Shown here one piece after another: positions 17,839 to 27,543 of a stretch of DNA of 64,000 nucleotides; positions within the stretch are counted from its first letter, which is position 1, and every line of letters starts with the position of its first letter. The stretch is from Chengkuizengella sp. SCS-71B. Lineage in GTDB: Bacteria; Bacillota; Bacilli; Paenibacillales; KCTC-33759. A program made the position numbers and the translations under genes. Below the pieces are notes generated by a model. The model ran no database searches and was not told where the DNA came from. It saw nothing but the letters and a program-made list of their open reading frames with translations. The DNA lies in NCBI RefSeq assembly GCF_040100845.1, contig NZ_JAZHSH010000001.1:434001-498000 (forward strand). Reading direction: 5' to 3'.

Positions 17839-19851
17839 TTGCTAAAAACACTTACAAACATGAACCCTTTCATGAAAAAAGTTCTTTGGATTCTTGTGGT
17901 GATTGGTATGATTGCCGCAGTCCCATTGGGAATGGTCCGTTTTGCTGCAGAAGATACGTCTAATCAAGTTGAAGTTGTTTTAGATTACAAAGACATTTTA
18001 CAAATAGCAGAATACGAACCTAACCCACAAAGTTATATTGAAGACCAATTAACAAAAATCAAAGAAGCGGGTATTACTTCCCTCGCTGTATTTGAAAGCA
18101 ATTTAGCAGATTTAGAATCGAGCGGGCGAATAGAGTTATTTTCCTCGTATGAAGCATCATTAATTGAAGGGGTTCAACCAGACCCGAATGAAAACTTCAC
18201 TTATGTATTGTTTCCCGATGTGGTCACAGACATTAAAATTCGTCCAATTATTGAACAAGCTTTTAGGCAGTTAGATATTAACGTGCGTGATTGGAACCTT
18301 CTTGATCAAACAGGCATGGTCATTGAATCTTCAAAAGCAACTGCAATTATTGAGCCGATGGATCCTGATCCCATGATCATGGACGAATTAACGAAAGCTG
18401 GATTTCAAATTGTTGTACGGATATCGGATAACAGACCGTATGATCCAGTACATATGGAAAAGTTGATGGATCAGTTTAGCAAACAAGGCGTGTTTAGAAT
18501 TATTTTTACAGGTAGTGCTGTAACTGGTTATGAAGAAGAAGCAAACCAAGGTTCTTTAACACATATGTCTGAACTTATGAACAAGCACCAGATAGGATTT
18601 GCAATAAACGAGTTTTCTGCCAAAGAAAAAGGCTTGAATCAATTAGCCTATTTAACGGATTATAACGTCGTACGTCTTCATTCTATTTTAGATGCAGAAT
18701 CCTCCGTGTTATCTCCAACTAAAATTTCGGATCGACTTGTATTAGCAGTCACGGATCGAAATATCCGAATGATTTATTTAAATGTGAATATTCAAAAAGA
18801 CGAGTTGAAAGCGGAGGTTACCAATTCATTAGGCAATATTTATGAAAGTTTAACAGGACCTGATGGAGCGATCCAACGAATTCAGGATGAAGGATTTCAA
18901 ATTGGTATCACTGAACCGTTTGTATATGGAAATGCAGACTGGCAAAAATTCGCAAAACTTATTTTGTGGGTTGGAGCGGTTGCACTCATAGCAATAACGA
19001 TATCAAGGTTCGCACCTATCTTGCTAACACCGATTTTTGTATTCGGAATGATCGGTTCTGCTGGATTATTTGTTTTAAACTCATCCCTTTTATTACAGGC
19101 GGCAGCGCTAGGTGCAGCTATTTCAGCACCAACCTTAGCGATTATTACAGTAATACGACAGATAAGAGAAGAATCTTTGCAGGTCGTGTCACCGATTAAA
19201 TCGACTTTTCTTTTATTTATAACGGCAACAGGAATTTCACTTATCGGAGTATTTTATGTGGTCGGGCTATTGAATGCACCTACCTATATGCTCGTTTTAG
19301 AACAATTTAGAGGAGTAAGCGTGCTTCATCTTGCACCTATCTTTTTGGCTTTTGTATATTATATGTTTTATGGAAAAGAAGGTGGACTTCGAAATATCTT
19401 CAAGCAAGCTAAGAATTTATTTATGATGGACTTAAAAGTAGGTTATGTGATTATAGCAGTGTTCATCGCAGGAACAGCCTTTTATTACTTAACTAGAACG
19501 GGGAATAGTGGGCAAGTTTCTTCCATTGAATTAGTTTTTAGATATTTTCTAGAAAATGTACTTGGAGTTAGACCTCGATTAAAAGAATTTGGTTTAGGTC
19601 ATCCAATGTTATTGTTGGGTTTATATTTTGCTTTAAAATACAGAAAAGGGCTATTACTGCTCATTGTTGGAGTCATAGGACAATTATCAATTGTTGATAC
19701 TTTTGCTCATTTACATACTCCAATGTTAATTTCAAGTATTCGTGTTATATATGGTTTAATTTTTGGCGTAATGATCGGTTTAATACTGATTATTATTTGG
19801 GAAATGCTAGTAAGGAGTTGGAAAAAGTGGGGTCCTCTGTTAGAAGATTAG
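17839..19851 (+). CDS. DUF5693 multi-pass membrane protein
   Basis: A 670-aa membrane protein of unknown function. One N-terminal helix (about residues 13-35) is followed by an extracytoplasmic domain of about 330 residues with TIM-barrel-like repeats (KIKEAGITSLAVFES, RLVLAVTDRNIRMIYLNV), then seven to nine C-terminal transmembrane segments from about residue 375. The start TTG 17839 lies 9 bases after AGGGAG; an ATG at 17830 overlaps that site. It is found beside csaB in this lineage, as here, where the csaB start lies inside its 3' end. A role in export or assembly of wall polymer is an inference. Confidence 0.8.
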   Translation: MLKTLTNMNPFMKKVLWILVVIGMIAAVPLGMVRFAAEDTSNQVEVVLDYKDILQIAEYEPNPQSYIEDQLTKIKEAGITSLAVFESNLADLESSGRIELFSSYEASLIEGVQPDPNENFTYVLFPDVVTDIKIRPIIEQAFRQLDINVRDWNLLDQTGMVIESSKATAIIEPMDPDPMIMDELTKAGFQIVVRISDNRPYDPVHMEKLMDQFSKQGVFRIIFTGSAVTGYEEEANQGSLTHMSELMNKHQIGFAINEFSAKEKGLNQLAYLTDYNVVRLHSILDAESSVLSPTKISDRLVLAVTDRNIRMIYLNVNIQKDELKAEVTNSLGNIYESLTGPDGAIQRIQDEGFQIGITEPFVYGNADWQKFAKLILWVGAVALIAITISRFAPILLTPIFVFGMIGSAGLFVLNSSLLLQAAALGAAISAPTLAIITVIRQIREESLQVVSPIKSTFLLFITATGISLIGVFYVVGLLNAPTYMLVLEQFRGVSVLHLAPIFLAFVYYMFYGKEGGLRNIFKQAKNLFMMDLKVGYVIIAVFIAGTAFYYLTRTGNSGQVSSIELVFRYFLENVLGVRPRLKEFGLGHPMLLLGLYFALKYRKGLLLLIVGVIGQLSIVDTFAHLHTPMLISSIRVIYGLIFGVMIGLILIIIWEMLVRSWKKWGPLLED

Positions 19852-20963
19852 TCATCTCAGGATATTATGGATTTAATAATAGTGGGGACGAAGCGGTATT
19901 AAGTTCCATTTTAGCAGCATTAAGAAATCAATCTGCTCAAACTAACGTTCAGATTGAACCGATTGTATTATCTGCTAATCCAGTTCAGACAGCACAAATG
20001 TATGGTGTAGAAGCTGTGCATCGCATGAAACTGAAGGAAGTATTTACAGCAATTCGAAAAAGTGACGGACTGATTAGTGGTGGAGGGAGTTTGCTGCAAG
20101 ATGTCACAAGTAACAAAACGATTCCTTATTATTTAGGTATTCTCAAATTAGCGCAATGGTTAGGAAAACCCACTTTTATTTATGCTCAAGGTATTGGCCC
20201 CATCCATAAGCCATTATTTCATAGATGGGTGAAGAAGGTTTTCGAGCGTTGTCATTATATTTCTGTTCGAGATACGGCATCCTTTGCACTTTTAAAGGAG
20301 ATGGGCTTGAAAGAATCACAGATGGATCAAGTACCAGATCCAGTTATGGGCATGTCAGTACCAATACAACAAGAAGATAACAAGGTATTGCCCGATGAAA
20401 AACAGCCAAAAGTGATTGGTGTTTCTGTCCGTTTTTGGAATGAGGATCGATCAGAATTAAATAAAATAGCGAAGGCTATAAAAATACTTCGTGAAAAAGA
20501 AAATGTAATCATTAAAATGCTTCCATTTCATATGCCACATGATCGGGAAGCTTCTCTCTATATCCTTCACCAAATGGGGTTAACGGATAAAGAACTCCCA
20601 GAGGATATCCAAATCTTTTATGGAGACAACCCTACGGAGATGTTCAAAGAGGTAAGTACATGTGATGTATTGATCGGTATGAGATTACATTCATTAATAT
20701 ATGCAGCGAATAATTACGTTCCTATGGTTGGTATTTCTTACGATCCAAAGATTGATTTATTTTTAGAACAGATGCAGATGACTGCTGTGGGTAGTACAGA
20801 GCAACTGGATGAAAATCAAATCGTTGAAAATGTACAAAAGCTTATGTTAGAATATGAAGGTTGGTTATTAGAAAAAAAACCTCTAATTAACAATTTAAAG
20901 GAAATGTCCCAAAAACCAGCGCAACATATTGGTAATTTCTACGTATATAAAGATGGTGAGTGA
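19827..20963 (+). CDS. csaB: polysaccharide pyruvyl transferase CsaB
   Basis: Adds a ketal-linked pyruvate to the secondary cell-wall polymer, making the ligand for SLH domains. Seen: N-terminal VISGYYGFNNSGDEAVLSSIL, the SGGGSLLQDVTS loop, YAQGIGPIHKPLF, and the C-terminal IGMRLHSLIYA substrate motif. The start GTG 19827 follows AAGGAG by about 9 bases, giving 378 aa, and overlaps the DUF5693 gene by 25 bases. The presence of three SLH proteins 2-10 kb downstream supports the classical CsaB-SLH system. Confidence 0.95.
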   Translation: MGSSVRRLVISGYYGFNNSGDEAVLSSILAALRNQSAQTNVQIEPIVLSANPVQTAQMYGVEAVHRMKLKEVFTAIRKSDGLISGGGSLLQDVTSNKTIPYYLGILKLAQWLGKPTFIYAQGIGPIHKPLFHRWVKKVFERCHYISVRDTASFALLKEMGLKESQMDQVPDPVMGMSVPIQQEDNKVLPDEKQPKVIGVSVRFWNEDRSELNKIAKAIKILREKENVIIKMLPFHMPHDREASLYILHQMGLTDKELPEDIQIFYGDNPTEMFKEVSTCDVLIGMRLHSLIYAANNYVPMVGISYDPKIDLFLEQMQMTAVGSTEQLDENQIVENVQKLMLEYEGWLLEKKPLINNLKEMSQKPAQHIGNFYVYKDGE

Positions 20964-20964
20964 T

Positions 20965-21726
20965 ATGGATAAAACTCAAACAAAATTTCCAACTGTAACC
21001 ATGTATGGGATTGACGTTTCCAAGATGAACATGAAAGAAACTGTTCAGTATTTAACAGAAGCCATACAACATAAAAAAACACATCAAATCATTACAGCAA
21101 ATCCAATCATGTTCATGGCAGCTTTAAATGATGCAACATTTGCAAAAGCAATGCAAAGTGCAGAGTTGGTAGTACCAGATGGTACTGGACTAGTATGGGC
21201 GGCAGATTATATTGGTCAACCAGTGAAGGAAAGAGTCCCGGGGTTTGACTTAATGTTTGAATTGCTAAAGGTTGCAAATGAAAAGCAATGGAAAGTGTAT
21301 ATGTTAGGAACAACGGCTGAAGTGATTCAAAAAAGTTCAGAAAAGTTGAAAATGCAATTTCCTAATGTTCATTTCGTAGGTGCGCGTGACGGATACTTTT
21401 CGGAAAATGAAGATATGCAAGTGGTTGAAGACATTCGTAAGCTTTCACCGGATCTCTTGTTTGTTGCTAGATCTGTTGACACGCAGGAGCCGTGGATATA
21501 TAAATATAAACATAAGCTAGATATTCCTGTTATGATGGGTGTAGGTGGAACTTTTGATATTATTGCTGGCAAGCTTAAACGTGCACCAAAATGGATGCAG
21601 AAACTTAGGCTCGAATGGTTTTATCGATTGCTGCAACAACCTTCACGTTATAAAAGGATGCTAGATTTACCTAAATTTGTTTTTAGAGTGAAAAAAGATA
21701 AACATATCATTACAGAAAAAAGATAG
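20965..21726 (+). CDS. tagA: WecG/TagA/CpsF family glycosyltransferase
   Basis: A GT26 enzyme that adds N-acetylmannosamine to lipid-linked GlcNAc in teichoic-acid-like linkage units. Seen: TANPIMFMAAL, VVPDGTGLVWAADYIG with the catalytic Asp, and GVGGTFDIIAGKLKRAPKWMQK with the C-terminal basic membrane-binding end. The ATG at 20965 lies 1 base after the csaB stop, giving 253 aa. The pairing with tagO points to a wall polymer made on undecaprenyl phosphate and modified by CsaB. Confidence 0.92.
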   Translation: MDKTQTKFPTVTMYGIDVSKMNMKETVQYLTEAIQHKKTHQIITANPIMFMAALNDATFAKAMQSAELVVPDGTGLVWAADYIGQPVKERVPGFDLMFELLKVANEKQWKVYMLGTTAEVIQKSSEKLKMQFPNVHFVGARDGYFSENEDMQVVEDIRKLSPDLLFVARSVDTQEPWIYKYKHKLDIPVMMGVGGTFDIIAGKLKRAPKWMQKLRLEWFYRLLQQPSRYKRMLDLPKFVFRVKKDKHIITEKR

Positions 21727-21784
21727 ACTCTCTTATAGAGGTTGAACACACATATATAAGGGAGAGAGGAGGAAATACCAACCT

Positions 21785-22885
21785 ATGGTTTACATTTTTG
21801 CAACAGTATTCGTCATTGCCATCGTACTATCCTTTGTAATGACACCCTTTGTTAGAAAGTTTGCAATTTTGGTTGGAGCTGTAGATCAACCGAATCATCG
21901 AAAGGTACATACATCCTTAATGCCACGTTTAGGTGGATTGGCTATATATATTGCTTTTGTATTGACCTTAGGGATCATGTTACCTATTTTAGTGAAAATA
22001 GGTGTAGATGTGCAGTTTAATGCTGTTTTTGCGATTTTAATAGGAGGTTCAATTATCGTTTTACTTGGGGCTTTTGATGACAAGGTGGAAATATCTCCGA
22101 AGGTAAAGCTGTTAGGACAAATCATCGCAGCCTGTATTGTTGTTTTTGTTTTTGATTTGAAAGTATCATTTCTTACGTTACCATTTGGGGAAGCGTATAA
22201 CATTAACGGCTGGCTTAGTACCTTTATCACATTATTTTGGATTATCGGTGTAACAAATGCCATTAATTTAATAGATGGTCTGGATGGATTAGCCGCAGGT
22301 GTTTCAGCTATTGCAACAGCTACGTTATTAGTATTAGCGATTATGATGGGGAACGTAACAGTTATCATTTTAAGCTGTTTATTGCTTGGAAGTATTTTAG
22401 GGTTTTTATACTTTAACTTTCATCCTGCAAAAATCTTTATGGGGGATTCAGGATCGTTATTTTTAGGTTTTGCTCTAGCTACCTTATCCATCTTAGGTTT
22501 TAAGCAAGCAGCCATCGTATCCTTAATTGTTCCAATATTAATTTTAGGTGTTCCATTATCTGATACCTTTTTTGCAATCGTTCGAAGAATTGTGAAAAAA
22601 GAACCCATCTCTATGGCAGATAAAAGTCACCTGCATCATTGCTTATTGCAAATTGGTTTAACACATCGTCAAACAGTACTTGCAATCTATGGTATTGCGA
22701 TTACATTCGGTTTTAGTGCAATCATTTTATCACAAGCTAGTTTATGGATTCTTATACTGACCGCAGTTATATCTATTTTGTTGATCATGGCTGCACAGAA
22801 GTTAGGACTCATTCAAAAAAGAGAAAAAACTGTGTTTCGTTCTGTTGTTAATATGACCACTCAACTCCTAGGATTAAAATCATAA
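21785..22885 (+). CDS. tagO: undecaprenyl-phosphate GlcNAc-1-phosphate transferase
   Basis: An MraY/WecA-type integral membrane transferase starting wall-polymer synthesis. Seen: DQPNHRKVHTSLMPRLGGLAI, the NAINLIDGLDGLAAG catalytic Asp cluster, FNFHPAKIFMGDSGSLFLG and the cytoplasmic DKSHLHHCLLQIGLTHRQT His-rich loop. Ten to eleven hydrophobic segments fit the family. At 366 aa it is full length. GAGAGGAGG precedes the ATG. It completes the csaB-tagA-tagO block. Confidence 0.95.
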   Translation: MVYIFATVFVIAIVLSFVMTPFVRKFAILVGAVDQPNHRKVHTSLMPRLGGLAIYIAFVLTLGIMLPILVKIGVDVQFNAVFAILIGGSIIVLLGAFDDKVEISPKVKLLGQIIAACIVVFVFDLKVSFLTLPFGEAYNINGWLSTFITLFWIIGVTNAINLIDGLDGLAAGVSAIATATLLVLAIMMGNVTVIILSCLLLGSILGFLYFNFHPAKIFMGDSGSLFLGFALATLSILGFKQAAIVSLIVPILILGVPLSDTFFAIVRRIVKKEPISMADKSHLHHCLLQIGLTHRQTVLAIYGIAITFGFSAIILSQASLWILILTAVISILLIMAAQKLGLIQKREKTVFRSVVNMTTQLLGLKS

Positions 22886-22930
22886 ACTATACTCAAAAAA
22901 CTAGAATAAAAGTACAATAGAAATTCAAAT

Positions 22931-22978
22931 AAAAGGGTATAGGTTTTGGCTTACTAAGCCATTACCTGTACTCTTTTT
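22931..22978 (+). terminator. terminator after tagO
   Basis: AAAAGGGTATAGGT pairs, with G-U pairs, with ACCTGTACTCTTTTT; an inner TGGCTTACTAAGCCA stem is also present. Confidence 0.75.
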
Positions 22979-22986
22979 AATAACTT

Positions 22987-23052
22987 AACAAAGCTACCAC
23001 TAATGAAGGATTCGACTACTTCTACGAGAAGCTTCGATAGGAGCTTTTGTTC
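22987..23052. repeat. family F repeat, copy 1
   Basis: Begins AACAAAGCTACCACTAATGA, contains GGATTCG and CTACGAGAAGCTTCGATAGG, and ends GGAGCTTTTGTTC. The ends are inverted repeats. Related copies are at 33689 and 56235. Confidence 0.85.
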
Positions 23053-23202
23053 ACTTCCCTTTCTTCCTTTTTTTAAAAATAATTATTGTTAAATTCAACT
23101 CTTATCACTAAATTTTTTTACCATTTTTACCGATATACATAATATTAGTGTGTTTTATCACATGTAAATTGTACGAGCTACTTAAAAGGAGAGAGAAACC
23201 AG

Positions 23203-26200
23203 ATGAAATCAATCAAACGTTCGTTAAGTATTATCATGATTTTTGCCATGTTGATTGCTTTGCTTCCACCGCTTGGAAGTACATCTTATGCGGCAGTTAA
23301 TTTGGAGATTCAAGGGTACCCAACATCAGATCAAAGACCATCCAACCCTTATTCAACGATACAAGAGTTGATAGAACTTAGAGTAGGTTATACACAAATA
23401 GATGATTCGGATTTATCTGATTTATATTATGTTATTGAAGAAGTGAACACAGGTATTTCTAATGAAGTCAAGAACAATCCTCCTGAAAAAGATGGTGTGG
23501 GATTTGTTAAATTTAGCGATATTCAATTATACGAGGGTTTAAATAAGATCACAGTTAAACTGGATTCAGGAACAAACCCACAATCATTACCAGCATGGAT
23601 AAATTACACAGAGATTACGACAGTAAACGAGTTGACGATAGATGAAAGACAGTTCATAAACGGTATGATAGTGCCATTAGAGAATCGAGCCTCTAATGAC
23701 AATACGATTTTTATTGAAGGGATTGCACCAAACGCTACCTCACTATTCGGTTATACGACGTTAGACCCTTTAGGTGTATATGCTAGCTTTTTCCGTCCAG
23801 GAACAGGTCAATTTTCATTTTCAGCAGGGGAAGATGAAAGTGAGGATTTACATTTGAGACCTGGTGACAATGAGTTGAAAATACTTGCATCAAGTGCAGA
23901 TACAACATATAACACGAAAAGAACATTTGTATTTAATAATGGAGATAACTTCATATATAACACTGAGGTATCAGAAGCATCAAATCTAAACGTTCCTACA
24001 GAATCTATGTTATTCAAACAACCGACCTTTAGCGCAAGTGCCAATGCAGATGCATATGCAATTAATTTTTCAACAGATGTAAAAATAAATAGAAATGATG
24101 CTAGTCCAACACATGATAAATTAAACATTGAAATTGATGGTACTGACGAAACACATGAAGTGGCTTTAAGCATTGATGAAAGTATTCCAACTTATAGCTA
24201 CTCTATAGATGGCGGTGTTGCTGTACCGATTTCAGATGATGACATTGAAATTGAAGATGAATATTACTTAATCAGAAACATAGAAATAAACGGTATACTC
24301 CTTAACCACGGTGAAAATGAACAAACATTAACAACAACGTTTCTTCCGAGTCAGACTGGATATTCACAAAATGCCTTGGACTTCATTTTTTATTTTATAA
24401 ACGAGCAACAGCCTTTTGTAAAAGAAGTATATGAAACAATTTCATCTACTAAGTTATTCAGCGGAATTGAAATCACTGTTTTAACGGAATCTCTTTTGTT
24501 GGATGTTGTTACTGAAAAAGATGCTAGTGGTGTGAAGGTGTATAGTGTAGATTCCTTTGGCCATGCAATATTATTAACTAGTTCTTCTACAGAATCTCAA
24601 AATACAGAGCAAGCATATACTGTAGCCTTGGACAAGGATGATTTGCCTGAAGGTAGAAGCACCTTAAAATTTGTTCCGTATCAGGAAGATGATCAGGGAA
24701 TCCAAACTGACTTTGAAGTAGGCTCTAAGGAGTTTGAAATTAATTATAATCCATCTCCATACGTTTACTTAACTAATATTTCTAAAGCACAGGATTTTAG
24801 TTCAATTAATGAGCCAGGTGGTATTGGTTCAGATGGAAAGGGTTTTCCAGGACCAATTTTTCAAATCAAGCCAGTGAACATTCCAGAAAGTCAATGGGGA
24901 GATATTAGAATTGTATTTAATGATCATGTAGATAAAATACGAGATATAGATAAACATTTAGATGATGGTAAGTTTGAAGAATTTCACTTTTATTTTGGTG
25001 ATAGAACAGATGGTGATGATTTACGTGAGGATTGGCAGCTGCAAAATGGACTAAATGAACTTCTTATAGAGGTATATCCGGAAGGCACTTTGAATGGTAC
25101 TGACCCAGGGTTAACAGAACCTATTACTACATTTAAATATGAGATGTTTTATTATACTTCTGAATTGCCTGAGGTTTTATTATTAGAAGTTGATAAAGAT
25201 TTCTTAGATGATTATTACTATGTACAAGAAAGCAATTACCGTTATTATACACAAGAAACAAAGCTTCAATTTAAAAGCTCAGTTGCCAGCGCAAATGAAG
25301 TTGAGTTTAGATTTAGTGGGATAAATGAAGAAGGAGAATATGAGCAGTATAGAGAGTTATTCTTATGGGATGGTACCAATTTTAAGAGAATGTCCGAAAG
25401 TGCGTATGAAGCAAAATACGGTACGGAGCAAGAAGTAGGGTATAAATATGAGGACTTGATCGATGAGAATGGAGTGAAGAAAGATTCTATTCCTCCAGAC
25501 TCTACAAGTGGTTGGGCTACATTCACCTCTGAAGTACTTGATCTTGAAGGAACGGGTACTTTCGCTGTAGAAGTAATTTCAAGAAATGAAAATGGATTAA
25601 TAAATACAAGAACGATAGAAATTGGAAGAGACCCTGCTACTTTTGTAGTCCATTATCCAACTATTGATCCTGTAACCAAAACTGGTTTTGTGAATGGAAA
25701 TTATACAAGAATTTATGTAGAAGCTGAAAATGCAGATAAAATTATTTATGATAAGAAAAAAGAAGTGACAAAAACAGAGGTCATTGAGTTGGATGGGGAA
25801 GATTATGACTTATTTGTATTTGAAATTAATGATTTGAAAAAAGGAGATAATAAAATAAAGTTTACTGTCGTCAGAGGTTTACAGGAAGATGAAGCTGAAA
25901 TTATGTTAATTAATGCGGATACACCTGTGCCTGGGGCAGAACACAAAGAAAGTATCTCTAAGCGAAAAATTGATGCATTTGATAAATCAGTTGAGTTATC
26001 TTTTCCTAAAGGAACTATTTTACTTCAAAATGAAGCAAAAGGAGTTCAAGCTTTATCTCCAACCAGAGATATCCTATTAGCTATTGCAGATCCAGATGAT
26101 GGAAGAGTAAATAAAGTATTACATCCATTCTTCGGAGAGGATTCTAAATTTAATAATGTGAATGACAACTTTGTTAGAATATTTGAAGATCCTGCAGAAA

Positions 26201-27201
26201 GATTTAGATCGATTAGCGACTTGTACTGGATTGATGGGGGGATGGTTTCCTCAATAGAAGACCAGCAAGAAATATTATATGGCAGCGGTATTTATCCATA
26301 TGAGGATGGGCAAGAATTTTATGATCGAGATGTTTCAGAAATAGATGAGCAATATGTTCCATCAAATCCAGGTGAATTAACGTTAAAGTATGATCCAAAT
26401 GTAGTACAGTCTGCCTGGAGATATGTGACAGTATTCCATTATGGTTATAATGTTGATTATCTAGATAATGAATCATACGAGTGGATTAATCTTGGAGGTG
26501 TTGTAGATCAAAAGAAAAATACGATTACAGTACCGTTTACTGAATTTGGGTATTATGTTGTCATGTACATGAACGAGTCATTTGATGATGTAATAGGACA
26601 TCCATGGGCTAAAAATTATTTGGATACTTTATATTCTAAAGGAATTATGAACAATAGAGCATCAAGTACTCAGTTATTTGAACCTGATGAACAGATCAGC
26701 AGAGGTGAGTTTACTTCTTTAATTGTAAAAGCATTTGATCTTCCTTTAAATTATGAAGGTGACCGAACGTTTGTAGATGTAAATAATAGAACATCATCTT
26801 CAGATGGGTTATATGAATATAAGTATATTGAAACTGCAGCAAGAGCAGGTATAGTAAGAGGAAAGATAGATGATCAATTTTTACCTGATTTAAATCTGAC
26901 TCGTGAAGATGCAGCAACGATTGTCGCAAGAGCTGCTAATTTAAGATTAGATACAAATGAGATTAAAGTAAATACTGCCTTGAATAAAGTCTTTATTGAT
27001 GCTGAAGATATTAACAACTATGCAAGGGCTTCTGTATTGGGTGTATACAAGGAAGAAATTATCCAAGGTAAGAAAGTCATTTCTGATTCAAATGCAAAAG
27101 AAACCTATTACTTTGATCCACAAGCGAACATGACTCGTGCTGAAGCTGCAGCAATTGTTATGCGCATCTTATTAAACGATAAGAAAATACCGAATTTATA
27201 A
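23203..27201 (+). CDS. large SLH-domain surface protein
   Basis: A 1332-aa exported protein. A signal peptide ends near SYAAV (about residue 31). The long central part is beta-rich and acidic, without a recognised enzyme domain; it may be Ig-like modules. Three SLH domains lie at the C-terminus (starting about residues 1127, 1189 and 1261), with motifs HPWAKNYLDTLYSKGI, EYKYIETAARAGIVRG and YARASVLGVYKEEIIQG plus LTREDAATIVARAANL and MTRAEAAAIVMRIL. These should bind the pyruvylated polymer produced by CsaB. The ATG follows AAAAGGAGAG. It is followed by a strong terminator. Confidence 0.9.
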   Translation: MKSIKRSLSIIMIFAMLIALLPPLGSTSYAAVNLEIQGYPTSDQRPSNPYSTIQELIELRVGYTQIDDSDLSDLYYVIEEVNTGISNEVKNNPPEKDGVGFVKFSDIQLYEGLNKITVKLDSGTNPQSLPAWINYTEITTVNELTIDERQFINGMIVPLENRASNDNTIFIEGIAPNATSLFGYTTLDPLGVYASFFRPGTGQFSFSAGEDESEDLHLRPGDNELKILASSADTTYNTKRTFVFNNGDNFIYNTEVSEASNLNVPTESMLFKQPTFSASANADAYAINFSTDVKINRNDASPTHDKLNIEIDGTDETHEVALSIDESIPTYSYSIDGGVAVPISDDDIEIEDEYYLIRNIEINGILLNHGENEQTLTTTFLPSQTGYSQNALDFIFYFINEQQPFVKEVYETISSTKLFSGIEITVLTESLLLDVVTEKDASGVKVYSVDSFGHAILLTSSSTESQNTEQAYTVALDKDDLPEGRSTLKFVPYQEDDQGIQTDFEVGSKEFEINYNPSPYVYLTNISKAQDFSSINEPGGIGSDGKGFPGPIFQIKPVNIPESQWGDIRIVFNDHVDKIRDIDKHLDDGKFEEFHFYFGDRTDGDDLREDWQLQNGLNELLIEVYPEGTLNGTDPGLTEPITTFKYEMFYYTSELPEVLLLEVDKDFLDDYYYVQESNYRYYTQETKLQFKSSVASANEVEFRFSGINEEGEYEQYRELFLWDGTNFKRMSESAYEAKYGTEQEVGYKYEDLIDENGVKKDSIPPDSTSGWATFTSEVLDLEGTGTFAVEVISRNENGLINTRTIEIGRDPATFVVHYPTIDPVTKTGFVNGNYTRIYVEAENADKIIYDKKKEVTKTEVIELDGEDYDLFVFEINDLKKGDNKIKFTVVRGLQEDEAEIMLINADTPVPGAEHKESISKRKIDAFDKSVELSFPKGTILLQNEAKGVQALSPTRDILLAIADPDDGRVNKVLHPFFGEDSKFNNVNDNFVRIFEDPAERFRSISDLYWIDGGMVSSIEDQQEILYGSGIYPYEDGQEFYDRDVSEIDEQYVPSNPGELTLKYDPNVVQSAWRYVTVFHYGYNVDYLDNESYEWINLGGVVDQKKNTITVPFTEFGYYVVMYMNESFDDVIGHPWAKNYLDTLYSKGIMNNRASSTQLFEPDEQISRGEFTSLIVKAFDLPLNYEGDRTFVDVNNRTSSSDGLYEYKYIETAARAGIVRGKIDDQFLPDLNLTREDAATIVARAANLRLDTNEIKVNTALNKVFIDAEDINNYARASVLGVYKEEIIQGKKVISDSNAKETYYFDPQANMTRAEAAAIVMRILLNDKKIPNL

Positions 27202-27231
27202 ATGCATTAGCATATATATATTGTTCCAATA

Positions 27232-27264
27232 AGCAAAGCACTTATTCATGGTGCTTTGTTTTTT
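27232..27264 (+). terminator. terminator after SLH protein gene
   Basis: GCAAAGCAC and GTGCTTTG pair over a 9-base loop, followed by TTTTTT. Confidence 0.88.
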
Positions 27265-27282
27265 GCACTTTGAGGAAATTCT

Positions 27283-27327
27283 TCATCTGAATTCACGATG
27301 TTTAAGCTTTGCTTAAACGAGTTCACT
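27283..27327 (+). repeat. family A repeat, copy 2 (right end only)
   Basis: Only the right part is present: CATCTGAATTCACGATG, then TTTAAGC-TTT-GCTTAAA and ACGAGTTCACT. The two left hairpins are absent, showing that the right end is the conserved part. Confidence 0.8.
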
Positions 27328-27543
27328 TTATTCATTTTTTGGTTAATTTACTGGAAAATCTTTATCAATGACTTCGTGAATAATTTAAGATATACTGATT
27401 CCTGTAGCCGATTGATAGAAGGCAATACACTAGACTTGATAGATTGTATAATATACTACAATATATCAATGTGTATCCGTATCAATCATTTTTCTACTTA
27501 CTCAATTTTTTAGCTCACACTCTGGAAAGGGGGTGCATCTTAA

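Larger units (their letters stand above)
22886..23202. other. intergenic region with terminator and family F repeat
   Basis: Contains a terminator (22931-22978) and a family F repeat (22987-23052), then AT-rich DNA with the presumptive promoter of the next gene. Confidence 0.6.

Noticed and set aside
27298..27513. 71-codon frame before S-layer paralogue 1
   Set aside because: It begins inside a family A repeat, lacks a ribosome site and gives a composition unlike a protein of this genome.
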